NCBI RefSeq assembly: GCF_026230105.1
Contig: NC_079483.1
Location: forward strand, 3,217,312-3,281,311
Origin: Diorhabda sublineata
Lineage: Eukaryota; Arthropoda; Insecta; Coleoptera; Chrysomelidae
DNA length: 64,000 nt
Direction of reading: 5' to 3'
Part shown: in pieces, positions 1-11,000 of the stretch
How the letters are laid out: the number at the start of each line of letters is the position of its first letter
How positions within the stretch are numbered: the stretch's first letter is position 1
Made by a program: the position numbers and the translations under genes
The notes under the pieces: model-generated
Databases searched by the model: none
Seen by the model: only the letters and a program-made list of their open reading frames with translations
Told to the model about the DNA's origin: nothing

Positions 1-1335
1 ATCAAGATATCCATGAAACAAATACTTAACACCTCAACAATTCACCAAATACATAAAAACTGTAATAACACGTAGATTTTATTCATGTTCTCCCTTAGGA
101 CAATATTGTCAATTAACATCATTAATTTGAGGATTTGATTGAATTATGTTTGAGAAAAAAAGCAACGAAGCCTTCATTCAAAACAAGTGAGTACGCGTCA
201 AGACGCTTTCTATAAGTGAGATTGACGGGTAGAGGGTAAGTCATAGGCACTTAGGGAAGCAACGAATTCAACTTCAATCAAGAATTTATTCTAGTTGGGA
301 GAGAGACCTTTGATCAACGTGAACGTAATCGATAGAACTTACAGGGTGAATTTAACTTTCATTATTGTTAAATAGGTTGAAATATAATATATAGAGCGAC
401 GTAATCCAAGAAGAACGATACTATAGAAACCCATTCTTGATTTATTATCTCGAAACTCAGAGAATTATTGGATTTCAATCAATTTGATAGATTTATATGC
501 CATTCATTAGCCCTTATATATATATGATATATATGAGGGCTAATTGCTTTTGTTGTCCCCCGAATCAACCAAGAACTTAAAAAATAGTTGGAGATATCAT
601 TCTTATTTGCCGATTCAAGATTAACATATTTTCCCATCCATGTTTGTAATGATCATCAAGATAATAATTAACTATTAATCCAAGGCACTTTTGAACACTT
701 CTTACGAGGTTTTTCCGGCATGTAAAACTTTTTGCGCTATTACACCGCTCTTATATGAGGTTGAAGCCCCACGTTACAAAAGGTTTCGCGCGCGCCCGTT
801 ATGAGGTTTTTCAGCTATTTTTTTCTTTCGGGAAAACCGGCTGGCATTTTCATATCCGACCTATGCTGACCTTAAAGTGTGGCATTTGTTGACGTACTAA
901 GCTGGGGCCGCCAGTTTTTAAGCTGGCCAGCTCCCCGTCTAAATATATTCACTAAATTTATGAGAATTAGCGTTGGAGTAAAGTTACAGGTTACAATATG
1001 ACGTGATGATGATTAACATTTAACCACAGAAAACCGGTTAATATAACCAACAAACGTTACAGTTTACCTGTCTACCGCTCTGTGCGTTTGTGTTCCAGAC
1101 TAAGTAATTAGTAGCAAACATACCGTCGTAGTGTGACGGTCACCCAAAGTCAATCAGACTTGTTGTCATTTGAAATTTCGAGCCGTTAAAAAGTATCGAA
1201 GGTCTGTATTTACTTTACTATTTTTAAATTCTGATTAACTGATTTTGGGTAATGTTTTCGTCATCTAGTATGAATGATGGAGGGGTTCCTAGTCCTTCTA
1301 GTGCTTTGAGGAAGCTTCGTGGAAATAGTACAAAA
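1..1335. other. AT-rich non-coding stretch, no gene seen
   Basis: I find no coding region with family resemblance or splice structure here. The stretch is AT-rich with a slightly more GC-rich patch at about 760-930. The only clear structure is the hairpin at 507-543, listed separately. Confidence 0.5.
507..543. repeat. AT-rich hairpin
   Basis: The sequence TTAGCCC followed by alternating TA is mirrored by alternating TA followed by GGGCTAA. It forms a hairpin of about 17 bp with one T/C mismatch and a very short loop. It could be a cruciform-prone microsatellite or the core of a small foldback element; no target duplication is evident. Confidence 0.6.
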
Positions 1336-1339
1336 ATAA

Positions 1340-1860
1340 AGTCTTGCTACTGACCTTCATTCGGATAAAGAGTTAATTCCATCGGATCGTGGCTCATAAT
1401 CTGAGATTTAACTAAGCTCAGAGGAGGAGGAGAAACCAATAACTACTTTTACGGTAAGAATAGATTTGAATGGTAGAAAAATTGTCATGAAGCAAGCGCA
1501 CACCTCGGATAATTTTGACACAACTGTCTTAGTAATGAGAGTAGTATGTATGTATTCACGGTTGTATTTGATTCTTTAAAGTCGATCAAAAAGATATCAA
1601 AAAGTCACTGTTTTGGAGCTTTTCGCAGCGTATCCGAAGCCACTCCATGGAATCTCTTTTGAATGTCTAATTGTAGTAAAAGATCATAGTTTCACCACCT
1701 GCTATAATCGATCTGAGTACACTGTCTTGGTACTCGCTACTAAAATCGCTCACAATAATCTACTCGACGCTTATATTGCACTGCGTTTCCTCAGAACACT
1801 TGTTTTGGAAATTCCTGTTGTGCAATTTCTTTTGTTTCCAGACATAGAATAATTTCCTCC
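1340..1860 (-). pseudogene. mariner-like transposase remnant
   Basis: The minus strand carries decayed mariner transposase signatures in the right order. Near 1700 is a block reading SIIAGGETMIFYYN followed by KRDSMEW, which resembles the family's (V/I)TGDE(S/T)W..YDPETK.QSMEW motif around the first catalytic Asp; here GDE has become GGE. Further along, near 1480-1510, is GVRLLHDN, matching the LLHDNA motif around the second catalytic Asp. At least two stops and one frame change interrupt it. I see no terminal inverted repeats, so this is an old internal fragment. The family assignment rests on motif order, not on an alignment. Confidence 0.5.
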
Positions 1861-3975
1861 ACTAATTTAATGTTTTCTGAAGGAGTCTTCGTCACAGTTC
1901 ATCATCTTCTAATGATTCTCGTCCCCAGAGAAACAATTTTTAATAGTTGAGAATTATTTTAGTAATAATCAGAAATTCTCTGGGATAATATGTTCCTACA
2001 GTATTTGAAGGATTAATTAATTATGCATTCATCACAGTTTTGTTAGTCAATACCAATAACGGTGAAATTTTAATATTTATCTAATATAATATTATCAATT
2101 AATCAGTGAACTTTTTTTAAAAAAGATAGTTCCATTAGAAAATAGTTCCCTGGATCTCAAATGATAAACAGTGTGTTCAGTACGAATATCACCAACGATT
2201 CTAGAAATTGTTCCCACTAAATAATATGAGATATCACCCTCTATTTGAGTGAACAAGTGCTTGTTACCGGTTTTCTATGTTGTTCCCACCCTTACATTTC
2301 AAACCTGGTTATAGGGCTTATTCCATGTTGATTTATCGTTTTTTAATTGATTCCTGAAGGGAAAAATGATTCCAGTGCCCTTTCTACCTATTTGATTAAT
2401 TATTGCTTGTTGTTGCTTTTATCTAGAATTGTTTTTAATAGCTTCATGACGAATTCGAAGAATTATTCATATGAAAGGGAAACCATATTATGTAATTGAA
2501 GACAAATAAAATAGGTTATAGAATCCCTTGATGTAAGATGCATAAGAACTAGAAAAAAGGTTGATGGTATGCGACTTGGGAAGCGAAACCTGTATTGTCC
2601 TCGATGCCTTATGGGCGCCTGAGTCGATTAAAACGGGCGATTATCATGAAGATATGAACAGGAAATCTTTGAGAATTGGCCTAGTAACGTAGCTCCGAAC
2701 TTAGAAGAGAATTGTATAAATGTTTTAGAGAACTCCAAGCCCGTGCTGGCCCGGATGGATAAGGGATCGTGCCCTCCTGCACCCTCAAGTCACCAGCTCA
2801 AAGTAAAACGGCGCCCTCTTGTCATTGAACGAAAATTACGGTTTTTGTGTATCAACTCATTCGTCTATTACATTATTTCTCACTCTCAAAATACGTTTCG
2901 TTTATTTGAAAAAGTTGACACAAGAAAGTGAAGTGAATTTATATTTGCTGTAACTCGTTGGCGTAGGAGAAGAATTCCACTGTGAAATTATTTATTATTA
3001 AAAACACTCTTGATACTTCCTAAAAAAAGAAGTCTTCTGTGCAGTAACTGCATATTTACAAATGATTTTGTCTCTACAGGACTGCTTACTAAATTCCTAG
3101 ACGTTGTGACAATAATGATTGCAATGTCTCTTCTGCGTATATTCAAAGTAACTACACTGCTATCAGATCTTCAAATGAAAAACCTTGACTTTTTCAAGGC
3201 CGGAGGCTAATAGAGTCAGCAATAATTAGACTGAAAGACCTTTGAGACAGGATCATCAAAAGATTAGAAGACGTTCGTTATAAATTTTATGAAAAGGTTG
3301 GGGCATCCTTAAAATTCCAGAATCTGAAAGATTTGTTAATTGAAATAATTTTAATATCAAGCGGACAATGAAAGTGAAGAAAATGGTTGGAGAAAAATGA
3401 AAGGATGGAAGAGTTTCTTCATCTCCTGAAGATACTTTTAGTAAAAGTAAAACGTAAATATAAGTGTACAAATATTTACTAATGATTTACAGGTTACCTG
3501 CGAACAAGTTTTCAATGTTGAAGTTAATAAAGACTAGATTGGAAGCAATAATGACTGATAACAATTTGTCCTTATGAGAAACGGAGTGAGGCATTGACTC
3601 AAGTTGGGGTATTGATAAACTGTGTGAATCAAGTTTTAAAATAAGATTACTTAGTTAAATTAGGTTTTACGAGGGCCTGGTTTTATAATTCTCTTATTCA
3701 GGATTTCTTATGAATTTTTCAGCAATGCCACAGTTTCTTATAATTATTTGAACAATACCAACAGTTTTTCTTTTATGTCCATCATGTTGAGTTATAAATT
3801 AGTTACACATGCTTCACATGTAAAATTTTTAGAATAAATTCTCGGAAATATATTAATAAGCGTTCAAATTCTAGAAAAATTGTAGGTTAAGGTTAAGAAG
3901 TACAAAAAATTTATTTTACACACTCAATACACTTAATTCGCGACATGTTTTGGATGTTTTTTGGAAGTTTACAAT
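1861..3975. other. non-coding stretch with unassigned GC-richer patch
   Basis: No gene is supported. A more GC-rich patch at about 2570-2830 (around gcccgtgctggcccggatgg) stands out from its surroundings and may be a retroelement or SINE relic, but I cannot assign it. A dispersed repeat copy lies at 2172-2215. Open frames near 3010-3210 and 3256-3471 have no recognisable domains. Confidence 0.4.
2172..2215 (+). repeat. dispersed repeat, copy 1 (pair of 26162-26208)
   Basis: This segment (aaacagtgtgttcagtacga, then atatcaccaacg, then agaaatt) is about 80% identical over roughly 45 bp to the segment at 26162-26208. There it directly follows a palindrome that looks like a transposon terminus. 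Here the palindrome is absent, so this is probably a truncated copy of the same family. Confidence 0.5.
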
Positions 3976-3979
3976 AGTT

Positions 3980-5545
3980 GGGTGGGCTTCTTATATCTGT
4001 AAAACTTTCTGTGCTTGCCCATGTATCTTAGAGTCTACAACAATTTGTTCTTTGCACTCTTGGTGATCTTTTCTTTTCCTTTGCAAAGATGTTATGTTCC
4101 TACACGTGCCTATAATTCTGTTAGTGATTCAGGCTGTAAGTATCTTATATACAGTGGAAAGACACGTCATAGGTCTGTACTGAGTGGGATCATCCGTCTG
4201 GAAGCTCTTTGGAAGCAAATGAGGGGAACCCCCCAGGGCTAGGATTCTGTAGGAGGTGAGAAAATTGCTTCGTTAATTCCCTGTGTACGCTCGGTAATTT
4301 TTTATACCAGAAGTTTTGGATATTATCAACTCCCGGTACTTTCCAGTGTGAAAGTGTGAAATCATTAAATAGCATTGGAACAATATTTTATCGCATATTT
4401 TTGGTTTTCATCCATACGACATTTCTCTTGTGGTTTTTGGGAGTTGACCACAATGAGGACCAATACTTTTTCAACGTATTTTTTGATGGCAATACTTTTT
4501 CGTTTTTATGAAAATTGTTATTCTGTTTTGTGTACTTAATGTATCTTGATAAAAGTTTGGATTACGCTTTCAGCTTCTGCTGAAGCAGATCAATATAATT
4601 ACGCAAATGTTGTTGATGTTCAAGATGCTGTGTTTGAATACCTATTCTTTTGAAGATTTTACTGATATGCTTCCTCAAGTGTTCGCTCACTCCTAATGGT
4701 ATCGAAAGATCTTTCTAGGCAGCGTTACCTCCAGGATTTTTTGTTGGTGCCGCTCGAACGTATTGTAGTCGCTGCAGAGGCTTCCTATTAATGAGTCAAC
4801 TCCCGCAATGATATTAACAGAGTTTTTGTTGATCCTCAGTTTATTTCATTTTGCACGACAAATAGGGTTTGTTGATCTTTGATGATCTAGAAGGACCTCT
4901 CCTCGTATTTGCTGCAGAATAGGTGCAGGAAGCAAATTTTTCTTCACAATACTCCTTCTCTGGTCAGCTATTCGTTGTTCCGTTAAGTGCTGCATTTCTG
5001 GGTACTTCTTAACTAAATCAAGATGAATGGCGTATCGGTAGGTGATCATATTTTTCTCCCTGCTGGTTGCTTTGAATAGGAGAGCATTATGAATGAATTC
5101 AACTCATTGGTCTACTTCATACGTTTCCTACGTAATCCGGCACATTTACTTGCGTCGCCGTAGATACAACAAGAGCCAGTGGAGGAGAGTAAGGGATGTG
5201 TTTTTCCATTTTGTTCATCATCACAGTAGCTCTACTCGGCGTCATGCTTCGATTGCCGCTAGCCATTTTTCGAACAGGACCCACTAAGTAAATCCTAAAC
5301 GGGATGAGAGGTTATTGTTGTACAATGCCCATTCACCCGTTTACTCCGTAAAGTATACATCATGGTGTTTTTGAAATTTAACCTTTGTGCCAGGAGATAG
5401 TGATCCCACAAAAAAGCTGAAGAGACCAGTGAAATGAGTAAGGATTGAAGAGTAAAATCTCAGTTTAGTAGACTTTTATCACACGCACGAGACACATTGA
5501 TGGTAATCTACGAAGAGACTCTACTCATCCACACGGGGTATATCA
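3980..5545 (-). mobile_element. R4/Dong-like non-LTR retrotransposon, 5' part (copy B)
   Basis: Read on the minus strand, this is the N-terminal half of a restriction-endonuclease-type (R4/Dong-like) retrotransposon. An ATG at 5266 opens a short frame (MASGNRSMTPSRA...). It shifts near 5145 into a Myb-like region (RRKRMK, then TNELNSFIMLSY). A block at 5049-4846 follows, with YPEMQHLTEQRIADQRR and an ILQQIRGEV motif. The reverse transcriptase fingers follow at 4375-4190 (WKVPGVDNIQNFWYKKL). Further on are DDPTQYRPMTCLSTVYKILT and KEQIVVDSKIHGQAQK, the latter near 4040. Several stops and frame changes interrupt it and it fades out near 3980, before the YADD box. Its 5' end seems to begin just after the TTA tract at 5547-5561. 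Clade naming is from remembered family motifs. Confidence 0.7.
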
Positions 5546-5546
5546 A

Positions 5547-5561
5547 TATTATTATTATTAT
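5547..5561. repeat. (TTA)n tract at R4/Dong-like junction
   Basis: About five TTA/ATT units lie exactly between the 3' end of the R4/Dong-like copy A and the apparent 5' end of copy B. Dong elements are known to insert into (TAA)n repeats, so this is probably target sequence or the retroelement 3' tail. Confidence 0.75.
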
Positions 5562-6515
5562 GCGAAAAACTTATGCAGTACTCAGCTTAGTGCCGGTATT
5601 ATTCACCTATCAAAAGGATTAGGCTCCGTTCACATAATGAACTTGCGCACTGTGTAGTAACTGCTCAATATTACAGCCTTCTGAATGTCAGCGGAGATGT
5701 TGTTTTTTTTTTGGTAATCTCAGTTTGGCGATGCTATCGTGCAGGGTTTTAGGCTCAACGCCAGTTGCTGATATAATAACTGGGACTTTTTTGCTATGCC
5801 ACATCTGATTAATCTCAATTGCGAGATCCTCATATTTGGCCAGTTTCTCCTGGTGTTTGTTGACAACGTTATGAGTATGAGATATAGCTACATCGAAAAA
5901 AAGGACTGAATTAACTCTTCTATCAACCACCACGATGTCAGGTGTGTTATTCGTCACCTGTATATCGGTGATAATGGACCTATCGTCTAAAATTCTCATT
6001 TTTGAGCACCTTCTACGACTGGTACTTATAATACCGTGTATACGTATTGAGAAGACCGAACTTGTTGGCCATTTTTTTTTAGTGGATAATGTTGCACACT
6101 TGGTTCTGCCGGTGTAGATAGTCGGTATTAGCTAACACACTACAAGCAGATGTTATATGTTGGATGGTCTCTGATGTTTGTTGGCATTTTCTGCATTTGT
6201 CAGATTGAGTGTTCGGATCCTTAATAATATTTTTCTTGTAGTTATTCGTGTTAATAACTTGATTTTGGATAGCCATCATGAAACCTTCGGTCTCTGGAAA
6301 AATATTGCCGCTAGTATGCCATCTGTTTGAAGCTTCTTTGCCAACATGCGATTGGTTGAGGTCGCGATGATGCCAACCGTGCAGTGCCTTTCGTGACCAC
6401 TGTTCCAGCTTCAAAGTGTTCAATACTTTATGTCAGATTCTGGCGATGCGAGTTTGAGAGGTGAATAATTCGCGTAGTTTCATTATGTGTCGAGAATGCA
6501 GGTTAAGTGGATATT
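5562..6515 (-). mobile_element. R4/Dong-like non-LTR retrotransposon, 5'-truncated 3' end (copy A)
   Basis: The minus strand encodes the C-terminal part of an RLE-class non-LTR retrotransposon. At 6423-6079 is the thumb region (KALHGWHHRDLNQSHVGKEA, NRWHTSGNIFPETEGFMMAI) and a CCHC knuckle (CRKCQQTSETIQHITSAC). A frameshift near 6040 leads to 5999-5688, the restriction-like endonuclease: TPDIVVVDRRVNSVLFFDVA, KYEDLAIEINQMW, VPVIISATGV. A second frameshift near 5690 lets the frame run on to AVILSSYYTVRKFIM and a stop at 5630-5632. A 3' UTR of about 70 bases ends in the TTA tract. The 5' side stops at another TTA tract (6516-6528), so this is a 5'-truncated insertion of about 950 bp into a TTA repeat. 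Confidence 0.8.
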
Positions 6516-6528
6516 ATATTATTATTAT
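6516..6528. repeat. (TTA)n tract flanking R4/Dong-like copy A
   Basis: Four ATT units mark the 5' boundary of copy A on its minus-strand orientation. Together with the tract at 5547-5561 they bracket the insertion, as expected for an element that targets TAA/TTA microsatellites. Confidence 0.7.
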
Positions 6529-7069
6529 CAATTATTGTTTTTATTATCTTTAAGCTCTTATCAAATTTATATCATTTTGAAAACAAAAATTGTTTACTGG
6601 TTTGTTCCGCTGGAATAAAAAGTCCCCACTTTTTGTAGTTGAATACAAATGGTTGTTTTTCTATTAGTTGATTCTTGAGTGATGTTTCCTTACCTAATTG
6701 TTCATTTTTACTATTTGATAAAATATAATAAACTCCCGGATTTCGTTTAGTGATATTCTATACAAGCAGCCTCGTCTTAAAGATATAGCAGCTATAAATT
6801 TTATACGAGGTATGTTAGATTTTGGATTTTGATTATTGGTAAGAGACAATCCAATTCACTCGGTAAACTACCTATATTAGGTTGTATATCCAAATGATCA
6901 ATGCAAGGTAATATATTGATAAAGATCAATCTTAGATCGAAAAAAAAGTATTTTATAAAAAAAGGGTTATTATAATACGAAAAATTATATCACAATTGAG
7001 CAATTTTGTAGCGTGTATTCCATGAATGAATTTCTTGTGCTAATAACGAATGTCCTTTCTGCTATAATG
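6529..7069. other. intergenic or intronic AT-rich stretch
   Basis: I see no gene. On the minus strand at about 6802-6703 a short open piece is bounded by an AG and a GTAAGG, but its frame ends in TAG and it resembles nothing I know. I do not call it an exon. Confidence 0.4.
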
Positions 7070-7382
7070 GCGTCTTTATTATCTCTGTTTACTTTTATTA
7101 ACTTCGTATTCCAGTCATTAAACATTTACAGTGAACCGAGTGCGGCATGGCTGGTAAACAAGGGTGCTGGTCCGAATTATATCATTAAAAGGGTATTTTG
7201 GCATATTCTTGCATAGTGCGTTTTCCCATTTGAATGCAAATTCACCCCGTTGCAGAAGTTAGGGGTCATCCAGAGTGTGTTTGTAGATGTTGAATTTAGA
7301 TAAGGGTGATTATTTGGTGTCATTATCTCGTTATTTAAATCAAAACCCCTGTGAACTTCAGTTGCAATTTTAAATGGCATCA
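7070..7382 (-). other. possible terminal exon: stop codon plus 3' UTR of the five-exon gene
   Basis: On the minus strand a pyrimidine-rich tract ends in tgcag at 7383-7387 and is followed at once by TGA (7380-7382). The preceding exon (7874-8073) ends in phase 0 after GTA CAG, so splicing here would place TGA directly after ...KGVQ and finish a 411-residue protein. AATAAA-type signals lie downstream at 7094-7099 and 7075-7080. The alternative is that the segment is repeat-derived: in another frame it is open for about 76 codons (PFKIATEVHRGFDL...) with no known domain. Phase and poly(A) signals fit, but nothing proves the joining. Confidence 0.3.
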
Positions 7383-7873
7383 CTGCACATTGAAATGGGG
7401 ATGAAAAAAGCTTTATTGGTTTTATTATTATCGATTTTCTCATTACCACAATCAGCAAAAAACATGTTTGAAAGTTTTGTTTTTTTTTTCACGTCAAAAC
7501 AAAAATTCAGAAAATAGTATTGTAGACTTATTGTCACCATATTTTAAAGTTAAAATCTGTTGACAGAATCAACTATAGTCTAGTGATAACTATCTTCATT
7601 AACAGCTGATATAGATCTCAAAAATTTGTTGAAATTCAGATGTCCAGCAAATTAAAACTTGAGGTATAACTTTTCTAATATTATTAATAATAAAAAAGTT
7701 TTGCAAATGTTGTTTATGTTTCGCTTACGTTTACTTTGGACTCAAAAAAAGTGTATTTATATACCTTGTATCTAAAAGTCCTCTTTCTGAATATAAACTC
7801 ACAATATTCAACGATTCAATTTTCATACCCTTCCTTATCAAATAAAACCCCTGAAATTGGCACATTCACTTAC

Positions 7874-8073
7874 CTGTACTCCTTTGCCCTCACACCAACA
7901 ATTCTTTTCTCCCTTTTCGTGCCTTTCGCTGCGTTTCGATGTAAGCTTTTTCGGAGAACCGTTAACCTTATCCAAATTGCCCATGAAACCGTATACAGAG
8001 CCAGGAGAAAGTGGAGAAGCTATTCCAGAATCTGTGTCTGAAGATACTTTAACAGTTTGGGTAGCGTTGTGGT
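7874..8073 (-). CDS. host gene exon 5
   Basis: 200 nt. The acceptor is cttctaattttccag and the donor is gtaagtgaa, among the strongest in the gene. The G from exon 4 plus AC gives Asp, then HNATQTVKVSSDTDSGIASP, LSPGSVYGFMGNLDKV, SKRSERHEKGEKNCWCEGKG, and it ends exactly after GTA CAG (phase 0). The plus-strand open frames at 7736-8096 are shadows of this exon. Confidence 0.82.
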
Positions 8074-11000
8074 CTGGAAAATTAGAAGTGGGATAAAATT
8101 ATCGTTGAGACTAACTTTGTCTTATTTGGAGGTTAAGTATGTAGATGTATTAACATAAGATTTTGCGTAAACTAAGGCAGGGTCGTATCGAGAAAAATTG
8201 AAATACAAATATATCAGCGATCATTGGAGTCAATAACTTATATGGAGAATATAAAATGAAGAATACTATTAGTTGAAATAAACATCATGTTTAATGATAT
8301 GGAAAATATATGAGGATACATTTTTCAAAATAGCTACTGTAGATTTCTATTTTCGATTTTGAGAGACTTATTCGGCCATTAAACATGCGGTGTTTATAGA
8401 GTATATGCACTCATTTTAGATTTTTCTAGATCATTCTAAAAATTTCTAGAAATTTTTCGAACATTCTAAATCGATCTTAATAAATTGCACTCATTTTGGA
8501 GCTTTCCAGATCAATCGGGAAATTTCTAGAACATTCTCAATTCTCAAACTAGTGATAAATATTTTGAAAGTGGTTTACGAGAAACAAAAAGTTCGGGATC
8601 TTCTGTAATAAGCCTTCTGAAATAGAAATTCGTAAAATTTGTTGAAGAAATCGATTTTATCGTATATAAAGTGCCACTTAATTGAGTAGATTCCAAAACA
8701 TTTTGCTTTTTTAATTGTATATTTTCAAATATGCCTAATTATTTTGATAAAAGTTTCACCGTTGTGCCAACTTCTTGTTTTTATCTATTCCATCTCCTCG
8801 TTCTCTATTTTATTGAGAGATATGTTTTTTATTTATGTCATCCCTCTGTTGATTTATCAACTACTGATACGCATTCAAATTGGGCTAGAGGAAGCGGCGT
8901 ATAAAGCCTTTGAAACTAAAGAGGTATGGCGAGCTTTTGATAAGCAATAAGCAATCGTCGCTACTTTGTCCAAAGTGTGTGAATAGAATAAGAGTTAATA
9001 AGTGGAAGGTTGCATACAAACAGTGTGATCGGCATCCGCACCATTGTTCAGTTACCTCCAGAATTGACAAACAATGTAGACGGTTTTTTTTCAATTTTTT
9101 AGTAGCTAGTAAGGCTAATTTAAATATAAAACGAGCGGTTAATATCATTCCACGAGAAAACTCGTAAAATAATCAGAAACGAAGTAATTGGCTTACATTC
9201 ATTTGACTATCACGTGATTAGTACTGTATATCTTGATGTGTTTGGAAATAATTCGCCATTATAACTTCAAAATTATCTACTCCAGTGTATAAAAATACCT
9301 TGATTCACAATCATTTGAATTTGAATCATTTTCCTGGAATGTGGTTAAGCAGATAAAAACCAACTGAATAGGCAGTTTGCTCGCCGAAATTATCAAAAAT
9401 TATTCTATCATGTGAGGACGTATAGAGAACCGTTTGTTCTATAAATCTAATATAACAGTAAATGAGTTGAGAGAAGGAATTAGAGGCTTATTATTCAGTT
9501 TATATTATTTCTGTTTATATTGATGATGAATACTGATCAATATATATTTTTTAAATGTTCGTTGCAACAAATTTACTTTTCCCTTGATTTCCCTGCTAGT
9601 TCGTGTATAATCCGTTTGATACCTGAAAGTCATCTTCTCTATTCTAAATGCTATTGTTTCAACCAAAAAGAAAAAAATATGAATATATTGAGGCGACACG
9701 TTTACTAAGTGGTGTAATAAATTTAATCCTCACTACTTTAATAAATTGATTACCAGTGTAATATTTTGACACCAGTGATTTGATCCTGTATAGGAATCAA
9801 ACCAAATCCTTCCTGTGTAGGAGGGCAGCTGCTGTCACCAGTGCCAGAACGGCACCAAGGTAAGACACTTGTCAATTACCCTTTTAGTAAAAAGTGAGTC
9901 GTAGGTCCGAGCGGAACACAATATTGCAAGGGCGAGGTTGTCTGGTTTGCCCGCGCCTACTTTACCCTTGGTGGTTTGGCCGTTCTCCCTTGAACGGAAG
10001 TGCACCTAAACTGGAGGGGAGATTCGGGAAGGTGAATATCGATATATCAATATGTCTAACGATAAAATTATATTGCAACGATAAAAAACTATAAATATGT
10101 GTTCAATGAGGATAACAAAAAAATAAAAAAAAAACAGAGACAATCGAAAAAATGTGTATAAATGTCAAATCCACAAAATATGAGTCTCTCAATCGAATTT
10201 ATAATAACACAAATGGAGTTTATTAATAAGTAACAATGATCTAAGTTGCTTTTCACGCTGGAACAGAAAATTTCGTATCAGTGCAGATAGAAATTATCTG
10301 TCTAGTTATCTGCATTCTATAAAATGCTTGCTTTATTATTTCAATACAAAATCTACTTTTTTTGAAAAAGGAGCAGTCATAAGACGATATATAAATATCA
10401 CTTAAGACTTCCCGATTGTATAAATTTAATTTTGTATCTAAATTATTCATTCAATAGATTCACGAAAATTACATAAATGTAAGGGTGCTACTGCCCACCA
10501 ATATTAGATTCATTTCTAAATAGTCCTAATAGAATATGCCAAAAAAAGGGCCGATATCAAAACGAAAAAATCAACTTTCCACTTTCATGCAAATTTTCCT
10601 GTACGCCAAATACACTATTGCAAAAAACAAACTATTTTTCATTCACTCTCTTCGATCACGAGACTAACAACCCGTAGTGGCGGGACTGTCTACCCGCTGT
10701 CGTGGGACTAGCTCCCATTGGTGGGACTGTGTCCCTGTTGTGGGACTGGTTACCCCCTGTCACAGGACTAGTTTCCCCTTCTCGCGGAACTGATGCCTTT
10801 TTTTGAAGGGCTCTCAATTTTATAGAAGATCCTTTCGCTTATTCTACTCTTCGTATAATTGGTTTTTTCGAGGTAAGTAAAATTAATGAACTTCATATTG
10901 TAATTGTTTCAATAATAATCGTCACGTTTGTTGGATGTATCTTCTTAATCTTCTTAATCAGTACGTCTACTTATTTAGCAAAATACCAAATCAAAATAAT

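Noticed and set aside
6703..6802. A sixth host exon bounded by AG and GTAAGG
   Set aside because: The only open frame ends in TAG at the donor and needs a phase that exon 5 does not provide.
7177..7458. 93-codon minus-strand frame as an independent gene
   Set aside because: It has no recognisable domain, and its ATG lies in the intron-like pyrimidine tract. The phase does not fit exon 5 except as a stop-first terminal exon.
7736..8096. Two overlapping plus-strand open frames
   Set aside because: They are antisense to host gene exon 5. The donor and acceptor pattern is on the minus strand only.
8885..9167. Overlapping 85- and 87-codon open frames with Cys/His pairs
   Set aside because: Both strands are open over the same bases, no domain is recognisable and no splice borders exist. 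The Cys pattern is too irregular for a zinc finger.
9782..9853. A functional tRNA gene
   Set aside because: Box A and box B spacing fits, but the acceptor, anticodon and T stems do not pair. At best this is a SINE relic.
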